Positions 21,197-30,440 of a DNA stretch of 64,000 nt are shown piece after piece. The stretch comes from Acidobacteriaceae bacterium (GTDB taxonomy: Bacteria; Acidobacteriota; Terriglobia; Terriglobales; Acidobacteriaceae): positions 124,338 to 188,337 of the forward strand of contig PLCS01000014.1 of assembly GCA_003134855.1 (NCBI GenBank). Direction: 5' to 3'. Numbering within the stretch: position 1 is the stretch's first letter; every line of letters begins with the position of its first letter. The position numbers were made by a program, and so were the translations under genes. The notes beneath the pieces were generated by a model, which worked only from the letters and a program-made list of their open reading frames with translations, made no database searches and had not been told where the DNA came from.

Positions 21197-24100
21197 ATGT
21201 CCCCAGCACCGGAGTTGAAGGCGACCCTTACCTTGCCGCAAACCGCCTTCCCGATGAAGGCGAATCTGCCGCAGAATGAACCGCTCAGGCTGGCTCGCTG
21301 GGCCGAGCTCGACCTCTATGCCGAGCTGCGCAAGGCTGGCCAGGGCCGTCCCGCTTACCTGCTGCACGACGGCCCGCCCTACGCCAACGGTCCCATTCAC
21401 CTAGGGCACGCGCTCAACAAGGGGCTCAAGGATTTTGTGGTCAAATCGAAGACTATGGCCGGTTTCGACGCGCCCTACGTTCCCGGCTACGACTGCCACG
21501 GCCTGCCCATCGAGATCAAAGTGGACGAGCATCTGGGCCGCAAGAAGCTGGAGATGCCCGTGCCCGAGGTGCTGGCGGCCTGCCGCGCCTACGCGCAGAA
21601 GTACGTGGACCTGCAAACCGCGCAGTTTGAGCGCATCGGCTGCTTCGGCCGCTGGGATAAGCCTTACAAGACGATGGCCCGCGATTACGAGGCTCGCACG
21701 CTGGAGGCTTTTTACGGCTTCCTGGAAAAAGGCTTCGTCTACCGCGGACTCAAGCCGGTCTACTGGTGCATTCACGACCGCACCGCGCTGGCCGAGGCTG
21801 AGGTCGAGTACGACCAGCACACCAGCCCCTCGGTCTACGTGCGCTACCGGCTCACCTCCGACCCGGCGGCCATTGATCCGGCTTTAGCGGGCCGCGAGCT
21901 TTCGACGATCATCTGGACCACCACACCCTGGACCCTGCCCGCGTCGCTGGCCGTGGCCTTCCATCCCGACTTTGAGTACGTGGCGCTGCAAGTAAACAAA
22001 CCAGCGACTTTGGATGCCCCAGGTCCCGATTCTGGGACCTGGGGCACTACAGCAGCAGGCGACCTCCGTGCCCCATCCATTCCGCGTTCTTCAGCGGAAT
22101 GGGTGGGAAACCAAGAACCTGACCCCGTCTACATCGTTGCCGCCGAGCTGGCCGCCGCCGTCGTCGCCGCTTGCAACCTCGGAACAACCACGGAGCTGGC
22201 TCGCTTCAAGGGCAGCGTGCTGGAGCGCATCACCTTCCAGCATCCGTTCCTTGATCGCAGCATTCTGGGCGTGCTGGCCACCTACGTCACCGCCGACCAG
22301 GGCACCGGCGCGGTCCACACCGCCCCGGCGCATGGCGCGGACGACTTCTATACCGGCCAGCGCTACGGTCTCGACCCTACCTGCCGCGTTGATGCTACAG
22401 GCCACATCCATGTGGATCCGGAGGCCTGGCCGCTGGCCACGCCGCCGGCCTTTGAGGGCCTGAAAGTGTGGGCCGCCAATCCCGTCATTTTGGCGATGCT
22501 GGAAGAGCGCGGCGCGTTGCTGGCCAACCGCGACCTGGAGCACTCCTATCCGCACTGCTGGCGCTGCCACAAGCCGGTGATCTATCGCGCCACCGAGCAG
22601 TGGTTTATCGGCCTGGAAACACCGATGAAGCGCGCCGACGGCTCGGAGACGACCTTCCGCCAGTTGGCGATTGAAGAGATCGACAAGGTGGTCTGGGACC
22701 CGGCCTGGGGCAAGGAGCGCATCACCAACATGATCGCCACGCGCCCCGACTGGTGCATTAGCCGCCAGCGCATCTGGGGCGTGCCCATCGCCGTCTTCCT
22801 GTGCGAAGGCTGCCAGCAGCCGATCCTCGACCCGTCGCTCAACCGGCAGATTATCGATTTGTTCGAGCGCGAGGGCGCGGATGCGTGGCACACGACCAAT
22901 GTAGCCAACCTGCTTCCGCCAGGTGCGGCCTGCGCCCACTGCGGCAGCGCGGCTTTCCGCAAGGAGACCGACATTCTCGACGTCTGGTTCGACTCCGGCA
23001 CAAGCTGGTTTGCCGTCTGCGAATCCGACCCCGAGTTGAAGCCCGCTTACACCTCTTTTCAGAAGAACGAAGGCACGCAGGTTTTATACCTGGAAGGCGG
23101 CGATCAGCACCGCGGCTGGTTCCACTCCTCGCTGCTGACTTCGGTGGCGCTACGTGGGCGCGCGCCGTACTCGCACGTCGCCACCGCCGGATGGACGCTC
23201 GACGAGCAGGGCCGGGCTATGAGCAAATCGCTGGGCAACGGCGTGGACCCGGTGGACATTGCCAACCGCATGGGCGGCGAGATTGTGCGGCTGTGGGTAG
23301 CCTCCATCGACTTCCGCGAAGATATGGCGGCCAGCGAAAACCTGATGCAGCGCTGCGCGGAGATCTATCGCAAGCTGCGCAACACCTTCCGCTTTTTGCT
23401 GGGCAATCTTCATGGCTTCGATCCGCTGCGCGACCGTGTGGCTGAGGCTGACTTGCTGCCCCTCGACCGCTATATGCTGGCCCGCACCCGCGAGCTGACC
23501 GAAAAGGTGCGCGACTGGTACGCGGCCTTCGAGTTCCATCGCGTTTACCACGCGGTCAACGAGTTCGCCATCGTGGACCTGAGCTCGTTCTATCTGGATG
23601 TTCTGAAGGACCGCCTGTACACCTTCGCGCCATCGAGCCGCGAGCGCCGCTCCGCGCAGACGGTGCTATGGCAGATCACCGAAGCGCTGGTTCGTCTGGT
23701 CGCGCCCATCCTCAGTTTCACAGCCGACGAGGTTTGGGATTACCTGCCTAAAGTTGAAGGCCGCGAAGCCAGTGTCCATCTCGTACAGTTCCCTGCCCCG
23801 GCGGAGATATTCTCCGAAGACCCTGCGGAGTTGCTTGTCACGTGGAAACGACTCCTTGCAATCCGTGATGAAGTTCTCGGCGCAATTGAGATTGAACGAA
23901 AGCAAGGCAACATAGGAAAAGGATTGGAGGCTCACATTCAGATTCAGGTGATGTCTACCGAAAAACTTTTTCTCGACCAATTCTCCAAAGAGACGCTCGA
24001 AGAAATCTTAAATGTCTCCGAAGTAGAAGTAATCGAAGGTAGACGGGCTGTGTTAGCAAGCCGAGCCTCTGGCACAAAATGCAATCGCTGCTGGCGCTAT

Positions 24101-24199
24101 ACGAACGACACGTCGAACTACGGTATCTGGCAGAATATCTGCAACCGCTGCAGCGATGCGCTGATAGAAATGAAAATCGATCCGCCGCTAACTTGCTAA
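21197..24199 (+). CDS. ileS: Isoleucyl-tRNA synthetase with in-frame repeat insertion
   Basis: I choose ATG 21197 (MSPAPELKATLTLP), which has GGGAG 6 bases before it; an ATG at 21164 lacks a usable site. The 1000-residue class I enzyme charges tRNA-Ile. Landmarks are HIGH as PIHLGHALNKG (~70), KMSKS as AMSKS (~675), and a C-terminal zinc knuckle (CNRCWRY ... CNRC). Usual length is ~930-960; most of the excess is explained by residues ~273-305, which are translated palindromic repeats of families B and A inserted in the CP1 editing domain (see 22015-22112). The last ~400 bases are distinctly AT-richer than the rest. lspA follows 136 bases downstream. Confidence 0.95.
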   Translation: MSPAPELKATLTLPQTAFPMKANLPQNEPLRLARWAELDLYAELRKAGQGRPAYLLHDGPPYANGPIHLGHALNKGLKDFVVKSKTMAGFDAPYVPGYDCHGLPIEIKVDEHLGRKKLEMPVPEVLAACRAYAQKYVDLQTAQFERIGCFGRWDKPYKTMARDYEARTLEAFYGFLEKGFVYRGLKPVYWCIHDRTALAEAEVEYDQHTSPSVYVRYRLTSDPAAIDPALAGRELSTIIWTTTPWTLPASLAVAFHPDFEYVALQVNKPATLDAPGPDSGTWGTTAAGDLRAPSIPRSSAEWVGNQEPDPVYIVAAELAAAVVAACNLGTTTELARFKGSVLERITFQHPFLDRSILGVLATYVTADQGTGAVHTAPAHGADDFYTGQRYGLDPTCRVDATGHIHVDPEAWPLATPPAFEGLKVWAANPVILAMLEERGALLANRDLEHSYPHCWRCHKPVIYRATEQWFIGLETPMKRADGSETTFRQLAIEEIDKVVWDPAWGKERITNMIATRPDWCISRQRIWGVPIAVFLCEGCQQPILDPSLNRQIIDLFEREGADAWHTTNVANLLPPGAACAHCGSAAFRKETDILDVWFDSGTSWFAVCESDPELKPAYTSFQKNEGTQVLYLEGGDQHRGWFHSSLLTSVALRGRAPYSHVATAGWTLDEQGRAMSKSLGNGVDPVDIANRMGGEIVRLWVASIDFREDMAASENLMQRCAEIYRKLRNTFRFLLGNLHGFDPLRDRVAEADLLPLDRYMLARTRELTEKVRDWYAAFEFHRVYHAVNEFAIVDLSSFYLDVLKDRLYTFAPSSRERRSAQTVLWQITEALVRLVAPILSFTADEVWDYLPKVEGREASVHLVQFPAPAEIFSEDPAELLVTWKRLLAIRDEVLGAIEIERKQGNIGKGLEAHIQIQVMSTEKLFLDQFSKETLEEILNVSEVEVIEGRRAVLASRASGTKCNRCWRYTNDTSNYGIWQNICNRCSDALIEMKIDPPLTC
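22015..22112. repeat. Family B and A palindromes inside ileS
   Basis: TGCCCCAGGTCCC-N6-GGGACCTGGGGCA (22015-22046), a perfect 13-bp stem, is followed after ~22 bases by a family A copy (GTGCCCCATCCATTCCGC ... GCGGAATGGGTGGGAAACC, 22069-22112). The same sequences are intergenic elsewhere (27491, 9845, 43170). The reading frame passes straight through both. Confidence 0.85.
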
Positions 24200-24207
24200 C
24201 TCGCTAT

Positions 24208-24222
24208 CTCCGCGAAGCGGAG
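24208..24222 (+). terminator. Short hairpin after ileS
   Basis: CTCCGC-GAA-GCGGAG, 9 bases after the ileS stop, flanked by repeats of CTAACTTGC. No U-tract, so it may be only a processing structure. Confidence 0.35.
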
Positions 24223-24335
24223 GCTAACTTGCGAATTGTTCAACCGTCTTTGCTTGATTTTCAAGAATTGTCGGAGAATACTCCACCTCAACCACGATCG
24301 GCCACTGTTCACTGGCCACTGTTCTCAAGGAAGTT

Positions 24336-24839
24336 ATGAAATTCAACGCCCCCCGCCGACTGCACTGGCTGCTGCTGATCTCCGCAGTAGTGATCTTTCT
24401 CGACCGGCTTACCAAGACCTGGGTCACGCTGCACATTCCCATGGGCGGCGCGATTCCGGTGATCCCGCGCGTGCTGCGCATCTCGCATTGGACCAACGAG
24501 GGCGCGGCCTTTTCGCTCTTCGCCAACACCGCCTCCCCCCAAGCGGTTCGCTGGGGGCTGGTTGCCTTCTCCTCGCTGGCGGCGCTGATGGTTCTCTTCA
24601 TCATGGTCCGGCTGGCCAATCGCTTCACGCTCACCACGGTGGCGCTGGCGCTGGTCTTTGCCGGCGCGCTGGGCAACGTCCACGACCGCATCGCCTACGG
24701 CTCGGTGGTGGACTTCATCGAGGTCCACATCTTCGCCTACCACTTTCCCGACTTCAACATCGCCGACTCATCCGTCGTCACCGGCGCCTGCCTGCTGCTG
24801 CTTGACTCGCTGCGGCACAAGAAAACTCCAGCGCAATAA
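24336..24839 (+). CDS. lspA: Lipoprotein signal peptidase (signal peptidase II)
   Basis: 167 residues with four membrane helices. The two catalytic aspartates are visible: D117 in GALGNVHDRI (family GNxxDR) and D144 in FPDFNIADSS (family FNxAD). VVDFIEVHIFAYHFPDFNIADS is typical. The enzyme cuts prolipoprotein signal peptides before the lipid-modified Cys in the inner membrane and is the target of globomycin. Its location after ileS is a common bacterial pairing. Several putative lipoproteins in this window (15732, 28389, 47002) would be substrates. Confidence 0.95.
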   Translation: MKFNAPRRLHWLLLISAVVIFLDRLTKTWVTLHIPMGGAIPVIPRVLRISHWTNEGAAFSLFANTASPQAVRWGLVAFSSLAALMVLFIMVRLANRFTLTTVALALVFAGALGNVHDRIAYGSVVDFIEVHIFAYHFPDFNIADSSVVTGACLLLLDSLRHKKTPAQ

Positions 24840-24862
24840 CTTCACCCCTTCAGGAGAATTCC

Positions 24863-27475
24863 ATGAAGAATCATTGTCTAGCCCCGCTGATGCGTACTTT
24901 CTTCCCGGCGTTGGCCGCATTCCTCTTCCTTTTTCCAGTTTCCGCCAGCGCCGAACGGCTGACGCAGACCGTCCGCCCCGAGCATTACACGCTCACGCTC
25001 ACGCCTGACCTCAAGGCCGCTACCTTCACTGGCATCGAGACCATCGACGTGAACCTTGCCGAGCCGGCGGATCACATCACGCTGAACGCCGTCGAACTCG
25101 ACTTGAAGAGCGTAACCGTGACTGCCGGCGGCAAAGAGCAGCCGGCCGTCGTCACTCTCGACAAGGAAAAGGAGCGGGCCACCTTCACCTTTACGGACAA
25201 GCTGCCCGCGGGCAAGGCGAAGCTGGCCATCGCGTACACCGGCATTCTGAATAACGAACTGCGCGGCTTCTATCTCTCCAAGACCGCCAAGCGCAACTAC
25301 GCCGTCTCGCAGTTCGAATCCACCGACGCGCGCCGCGCCTTTCCCTGCTTCGATGAGCCGGCCTTCAAGGCCACCTACGAAATCACCCTGGTGGTGGATG
25401 CGGGCGACACGGCCATCTCCAACACTCCCATCGAAAGCGATACTCCCGGCCCCGTGGAAGGCAAGCACACGCTCAAATTCGCCGCCACGCCAAAAATGTC
25501 CACCTATCTCGTCGCTTTCCTGGTCGGCGACTTCCAATGCACCGCGGGCAGGTCCGACGGCGTGGCCATCCGCTCCTGCGCCACGCCCGACAAGGTGGCG
25601 CTCACGCCCTACGCCCTCGATATCGCTACCTATGTGCTGCACTACTACAACAACTACTTCGGCATTCCCTACCCGCTCAAGAAGCTGGACCTGATCGCGC
25701 TGCCCGACTTCGAGGCCGGCGCGATGGAGAACTTTGGCGCCATAACTTACCGCGAGACCGATATGCTGATTGATCCCAAGATAGCCTCGGTCGACGCACA
25801 GAAAGAGGTGGCCCTGGTTATCGCGCATGAGATGGCTCACCAGTGGTTCGGCGACCTGGTGACGATGCAGTGGTGGGATAACATCTGGCTCAACGAGGGC
25901 TTTGCCACGTGGATGGAGAACAAGCCCGTTGCCCATATGCATCCGGAGTGGAATATCGACCAGACGGTGGTCTCCGGCGTGGACGAATCGCTCAATCTGG
26001 ACGCGCAGCCCACCACACGCGCCATTCGCGCCCATGCCGACACCCGCGAAGAGATCGAGCAGATGTTCGACGGCATCTCCTACGGCAAGGCCGGCGCCGT
26101 GCTGGCCATGATCGAGAACTACCTGGGCGAAGAGACCTTCCGCCAGGGCGTGCATAACTACCTGGCCGCCCACGAATACGCGAACGCGACGGCGGAAGAT
26201 TTCTGGGGCGCGCAGACCACGACCAGCCACAAGCCTGTGGACAAGATCATGGAGAGCCTGGTGGCCCAGCCCGGAGAGCCGCTGATCACCTTTGGCAAAC
26301 CGGCCAACGGCAAGGTCGCGGTTACACAGAAACGCTTCTTCTTCAGCCCCAGCATCGTGCCGGACCCGGCGCAGAAGTGGACTCTTCCGATTTGCTTCAA
26401 GACCGCTTCCGGCCAGGACTGTCAGGTTCTTACCCCTGCGGAGACCGAGTTGAAGGCTCCCGCGGGAAGCGCCTTCGCCAATGCCGGCGGTTTGGGCTAC
26501 TATCGCAGCGCCTATCCCGCGAGCGTGTATGCGGCCCTGGTGGCGCAGGTGGAATCCACGCTCACTCCCAGCGAGCGCATCAGCATGATCGGCGACCAGT
26601 GGGCGCAGGTGCGCGCCAACACGGCTGCCATCGGCGGCTACCTCGATCTGGCGGCGGCCGTCAAAGCTGATCCCGGCGCGCAGGTGCTGGACGAGGCCTT
26701 CGGCGGCGTCAAAACTGCCTATACGCACATTGCGGCCAGCGCGGAGGAACGCGCCGGGCTCTCGGCGTGGATTCGCTCGACCTATGCGCCGGTGTACGCC
26801 AAGTTAGGCCCGCCCGCCGAATCCGACTCGTCCAATACTCGCGAGTTGCGCGCCGATCTCTTCGGCCTGCTTGGCCAGCGCGGCAAAGACCCCGCCGTGC
26901 TCGCGCAGGCGCGGGAGATTTCAGCCAGATACCTGGCCGATCCCGGTTCCGTCGACGCAACCCTGGGCCAGACCGCACTCTCCGTCGCCGCGCGCCACGG
27001 CGACGCAACCCTCTTCGACCAGTTGCAAAAAGTCTATGAGACTTCAACCAATCCGGAGTTCCAGGAGGGCGCGCTACGCCTGCTGGCGCAGTTCGCCGAC
27101 CCCGCGCTGGCCCAGCGCTCGCTTGACTATGCCCTCAGCGGCAAGGTGCGCAACCAGGACTCGATCATCCAGTTCGCCATCGCCCTCCAGGTCGAGGAAA
27201 CCCGCGACCAGGCGTGGAAGTACATCCAGGACAACTGGGAGAAGGTGCAGACCCAGCTCACTCCCGAGATGGGCGGCTACCTGGTGCGCTCGACGGGCAA
27301 CTTCTGCTCCGCAGAGGCCCGCGCAAGCGTGCAAACGTTCTTCGCCGCGCACAAGGTTCCTTCCGCCAATCAGTCGTTCAAGCACGCTCTGGAGAGCATC
27401 GACGGCTGCATCGAACTGCGTACGCTCCAGGAGCCAAATTTGAAAAAGTGGCTGGCCGCTCAACCCAAACCGTAA
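24863..27475 (+). CDS. M1 family zinc aminopeptidase, secreted
   Basis: 870 residues with a signal peptide (to about SASA, residue 30), AGGAG 8 bases before ATG 24863. Catalytic signatures are complete: GAMENFG substrate loop (~288), zinc site HEMAH at 322-326 and NEGFATW with the third ligand Glu at 345. The N-terminal beta domain and the C-terminal ERAP1-like helical domain (~540-870) are full length. It removes N-terminal residues from peptides, probably in the periplasm. It follows lspA by 23 bases in the same direction and may be cotranscribed. Close to the tricorn-interacting factor F/puromycin-sensitive aminopeptidase group rather than E. coli PepN. Confidence 0.93.
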   Translation: MKNHCLAPLMRTFFPALAAFLFLFPVSASAERLTQTVRPEHYTLTLTPDLKAATFTGIETIDVNLAEPADHITLNAVELDLKSVTVTAGGKEQPAVVTLDKEKERATFTFTDKLPAGKAKLAIAYTGILNNELRGFYLSKTAKRNYAVSQFESTDARRAFPCFDEPAFKATYEITLVVDAGDTAISNTPIESDTPGPVEGKHTLKFAATPKMSTYLVAFLVGDFQCTAGRSDGVAIRSCATPDKVALTPYALDIATYVLHYYNNYFGIPYPLKKLDLIALPDFEAGAMENFGAITYRETDMLIDPKIASVDAQKEVALVIAHEMAHQWFGDLVTMQWWDNIWLNEGFATWMENKPVAHMHPEWNIDQTVVSGVDESLNLDAQPTTRAIRAHADTREEIEQMFDGISYGKAGAVLAMIENYLGEETFRQGVHNYLAAHEYANATAEDFWGAQTTTSHKPVDKIMESLVAQPGEPLITFGKPANGKVAVTQKRFFFSPSIVPDPAQKWTLPICFKTASGQDCQVLTPAETELKAPAGSAFANAGGLGYYRSAYPASVYAALVAQVESTLTPSERISMIGDQWAQVRANTAAIGGYLDLAAAVKADPGAQVLDEAFGGVKTAYTHIAASAEERAGLSAWIRSTYAPVYAKLGPPAESDSSNTRELRADLFGLLGQRGKDPAVLAQAREISARYLADPGSVDATLGQTALSVAARHGDATLFDQLQKVYETSTNPEFQEGALRLLAQFADPALAQRSLDYALSGKVRNQDSIIQFAIALQVEETRDQAWKYIQDNWEKVQTQLTPEMGGYLVRSTGNFCSAEARASVQTFFAAHKVPSANQSFKHALESIDGCIELRTLQEPNLKKWLAAQPKP

Positions 27476-27490
27476 TCGCAATCCAAAGCC

Positions 27491-27607
27491 GGGTGCCCCA
27501 TCCATTCCGCGTACTTTGCAGTAAGGGTGGGAAACCACGAACCTCGCCAACCGCTTGGTGCCCCATCCATTCCGCGTACTTTGCGGAATGGGTGGGATAC
27601 CACGAAC
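27491..27607. repeat. Two tandem family A palindromes
   Basis: Copies at 27491-27546 and 27557-27607 share GGTGCCCCATCCATTCCGCGTACTTTGC (read in pieces) and GGGTGGGAAACCACGAAC. The second is a perfect hairpin; the first has decayed at its 3' arm (CAGTAAGGG for CGGAATGGG). Confidence 0.8.
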
Positions 27608-27645
27608 ATCCATCGGCCGGTTCCCCGATTCGCTACCATACAACC

Positions 27646-28365
27646 ATGCCGCAATTCCCTCCAGGTCAGACGCTGCTGATCGACGCCGACGATACGCTGT
27701 GGGAGAACAACGTCTACTTTGAGCGCGCCATCGCCGCGTTTATCAGCTACCTGAACCACCACGAGTACTCGCCCGCCGAGGTGCGCCAGGCGCTGAATGA
27801 GGTCGAGCGCGAGACCATCCTCACCCACGGCTATGGCCTGCCGAGCTTCACCCATTCGCTGCTGCTGTGCTTTGAACGGCTCAGCCCCGCGGCGCTCACC
27901 GAAGAATCACGCCGGCAGGTTGAAAGCTTCGCCCGCGCCATTGCCGAGCAGGAGATTGAGCTGCTGCCCGGCGTGGCCGAAACGCTGGCCGAACTGGCTG
28001 CGCGCCACCGGCTCATTCTCATGACCAAGGGCAACCAAGCCGAACAGGCCGACAAGCTGACTCGCTCCGGCCTTGCCAGTTACTTTTCGGCGGTTGAGAT
28101 TGTCGCCGAAAAAGACCCCGCCACTTATCGCGAAGTGATCCAGCGCCATGAGTCAGCGACGGATGCACCTTGCGGCCAGAGTTACTGGATGATCGGCAAC
28201 AGCCCCAGGAGCGACATCAACCCCGCCCTCGCCGCCGGACTGAACGCCGTCTTTCTCTTCCACAAAGACACGTGGGTGCTGGAGCACGCCACGCTCGACC
28301 CCGCGCCTGAAGGCCAGCAGTTGATCGAACTGGATTCCTTTGCGAAACTCAGTGCTATCTTTTGA
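27646..28365 (+). CDS. HAD-superfamily hydrolase
   Basis: 239 residues from ATG 27646 (MPQFPPGQTLLIDADDTLWEN). The HAD motifs are present: I, DADDT at 13-17; II, MTKGN (~120); III, Lys in AEKDPATYREV; IV, GNSPRSDINPALAAG. It should use an aspartyl-phosphate intermediate; the substrate cannot be deduced. The longer open frame upstream runs through two palindromic repeats and is not coding. There is no clear ribosome binding site. It is adjacent to, but separated by repeats from, the aminopeptidase. Confidence 0.85.
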   Translation: MPQFPPGQTLLIDADDTLWENNVYFERAIAAFISYLNHHEYSPAEVRQALNEVERETILTHGYGLPSFTHSLLLCFERLSPAALTEESRRQVESFARAIAEQEIELLPGVAETLAELAARHRLILMTKGNQAEQADKLTRSGLASYFSAVEIVAEKDPATYREVIQRHESATDAPCGQSYWMIGNSPRSDINPALAAGLNAVFLFHKDTWVLEHATLDPAPEGQQLIELDSFAKLSAIF

Positions 28366-28388
28366 CCTTATCGTGCCATTCGATTTCA

Positions 28389-29294
28389 TCAGCCTGCGCT
28401 TGCGGCCAAATGCTTCACATCGCCAAGCACCTGCTCGGGCGTCCATTCGTTGCCCGGATAGAAGCGCGCCACCTTCCCGTCCGGGCCGATCAGCGTGGTC
28501 GAGAGCGTATGGGTGATCGTCGAATCCGCATTGCTGGTCATTCCCAAGTCAAAGAAACTGGCCATCTCGGAGAGCACGGATTTGTCCGGCACGGCAAACT
28601 CCCAGTGCGCAAAGGCGCTCTTCGCGTCGCTGCCGATGTAGCTTGCGCCATAGGCGCGGAGCCGCTCCGGCGTGTCGTACACCGGGTCAAAGCTGATGCA
28701 GATCAAATGCGTTTTGGCAAAGAGCGCGGGGTTGGCGGCTAACTGCTTTTCCAGCGCCGCGAAGTTGCGCGTCACCCGCGGGCAGAAGTCGGGCGACGGG
28801 CAGCGCGTGTAGATGAAGGTAACCACCAGCGACTTGCCTCTGAACTGGCCGAGACGAATCGGCTGGCCGTCCTGGTTGCGCAGCTTGAAATCCGGCACTG
28901 CATCGCCCGGCGCGGGGACATGGTACGAGACGCCAGGCTTGTAGTCCGGCTTGGCCTGCGCCACCACGACGATATGGTCGAGAAGATAATCCGCCTCTGG
29001 ATCAGTCGAGACCAGCACATCGGCGGTAATCATGTCGCCCGGATGCAGTTCGCCGAGGATGCTCGCATCTTTGAGCTTGTAGGGCATGGTCATGGCTTCC
29101 ATCAAGCCGGGAATCGCCTCATGGTTTAGCGTGACCTCGCCCCTGGCGGAATCGGTGGAGACGACCTTGCCGCGCAGATGGTAGACCTTGTAGTTCTGGG
29201 CAGCGCCGGGCTGTGCGGGCGGCTGGTGGGCCGAGTGGCAGCCGGCCAGGACAATGAGAGCGAGTAAAGGGGAAGCAAGCAATCGACGCATCAT
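28389..29294 (-). CDS. Lipoprotein: CusF-like copper domain fused to SCO1/SenC
   Basis: 301 residues with a lipobox (LIVLAGC). Residues ~30-110 form a CusF/CopX-like copper-binding barrel (HEAIPGLMEAMTMPYKL has the His/Met/Met pattern). Residues ~125-300 are an SCO1 thioredoxin fold (GKSLVVTFIYTRC). The metal-binding Cys pair is spaced as C-P-S-P-D-F-C, wider than the usual CPDxCP, and the distal His is present (STITHTLST). It likely delivers copper to cytochrome oxidase or senses copper redox state. Convergent with the HAD gene (24 bases between stops). No oxidase genes are nearby. Confidence 0.85.
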   Translation of the reverse strand: MMRRLLASPLLALIVLAGCHSAHQPPAQPGAAQNYKVYHLRGKVVSTDSARGEVTLNHEAIPGLMEAMTMPYKLKDASILGELHPGDMITADVLVSTDPEADYLLDHIVVVAQAKPDYKPGVSYHVPAPGDAVPDFKLRNQDGQPIRLGQFRGKSLVVTFIYTRCPSPDFCPRVTRNFAALEKQLAANPALFAKTHLICISFDPVYDTPERLRAYGASYIGSDAKSAFAHWEFAVPDKSVLSEMASFFDLGMTSNADSTITHTLSTTLIGPDGKVARFYPGNEWTPEQVLGDVKHLAASAG

Positions 29295-29327
29295 AGGGAC
29301 AGTCTACAACCACCTGCGCAGGTCAGC

Positions 29328-30440
29328 TTACAGCGTGCGCTTGAAGAGCGGCGTGGCGATCAGCAGCGTGCCGATACCGAAGACAAAGAGAAAGAGAAGA
29401 TCGAATCGAATGGCCGTGAAGCCGCCGTCTTTGAGCAGAATGGCTTTGAAGCCGTCGATGCAATAGGTGAAGGGATCGATGACCGAGAGGGCGCGGAGCC
29501 AGGGTGGGAAGGCGGCGATGGGATACATGGCGCCGGAGGGATAAAAGAGGAGCATATTGAGGACGCCGAACATGGCTCGCGGGGTGAGCGGGTCATCGAC
29601 GCGGACCATCAGCAGAAACATCATGCCGTTAAAGGCGACGGCGGTGACGATAATCATGGCAAGCAGCTCCAGGTCGGCCACGGGATGGAAGATGACGCCC
29701 AGGCCGGCTATCAGCGAGCCGATGACCGTGAGGCAGATGCCGGCGAGTACCGCCTTGATGGCCGCGGCCAAATTTAAGCCGAAGACCAGCTCCAGCTTGG
29801 TAATTGGAGTTACAAGATAACCCTCATGGACGCCGCGGGCTTTGTCGTCGATGTATAACATTCCGCCGCCGATCATCACGGAGATATACATGGCCATGGC
29901 CACGCAGGCGGGAAGCAGGAACTTCAGGTAGTTGACGTATGGATAGAGCTCGACGATCTCGAGGGCAATCTGACTGGCCATACGGGGCTGGATGACGGGC
30001 GTGGTCAGCGCGGCGACGACGGACTGCATCTCGCCTTCGATGGAGCCGGAGCTGAACTGATCTGAATCGTCAACGACCAGGCCGATGACGGGCTTGTCCT
30101 GGGCGTAGACGCGGCGGGAGTATTGCTTGGGTATGATCACCGCGGCGTTGATTTTACCGGTGCGCACATCCTCGCGCGCCTGCACCTCGTCGGTGTAATC
30201 GACGGTGGTGAAAGTTTTAATATTGACGGCGATGGAGTCGAAGGCCTCGCGCAGCCTGACGGCCTGCGGGCCGTGGTCGTAGTCGACGACGGCGATCTTT
30301 TCGCCGACGATCTTTCCGCCGAAGGCATTGCCCATGATGAGCAACTGCAGGATGGGCATCATCAGCGACATGATCATCAGCATGGGCGACCGGAAGAACT
30401 TGCGCATCTCGCGCTCGACAATAGCGAACATTCTGATCAT
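29328..30440 (-). CDS. ABC-2 type transporter permease
   Basis: 370 residues: one N-terminal helix (SPMLMIMSLMMPILQLLIMG), a large ~130-residue periplasmic domain, then five helices typical of ABC-2/DrrB-YhhJ permeases (SGAMYPIAAFPPWLRALSVIDPFTYCIDG in parts). It starts with ATG overlapping the ATPase stop by 4 bases, showing tight coupling. It is the only permease in the operon, so the exporter probably works as a homodimer with two ATPase subunits. Confidence 0.88.
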   Translation of the reverse strand: MIRMFAIVEREMRKFFRSPMLMIMSLMMPILQLLIMGNAFGGKIVGEKIAVVDYDHGPQAVRLREAFDSIAVNIKTFTTVDYTDEVQAREDVRTGKINAAVIIPKQYSRRVYAQDKPVIGLVVDDSDQFSSGSIEGEMQSVVAALTTPVIQPRMASQIALEIVELYPYVNYLKFLLPACVAMAMYISVMIGGGMLYIDDKARGVHEGYLVTPITKLELVFGLNLAAAIKAVLAGICLTVIGSLIAGLGVIFHPVADLELLAMIIVTAVAFNGMMFLLMVRVDDPLTPRAMFGVLNMLLFYPSGAMYPIAAFPPWLRALSVIDPFTYCIDGFKAILLKDGGFTAIRFDLLFLFVFGIGTLLIATPLFKRTL

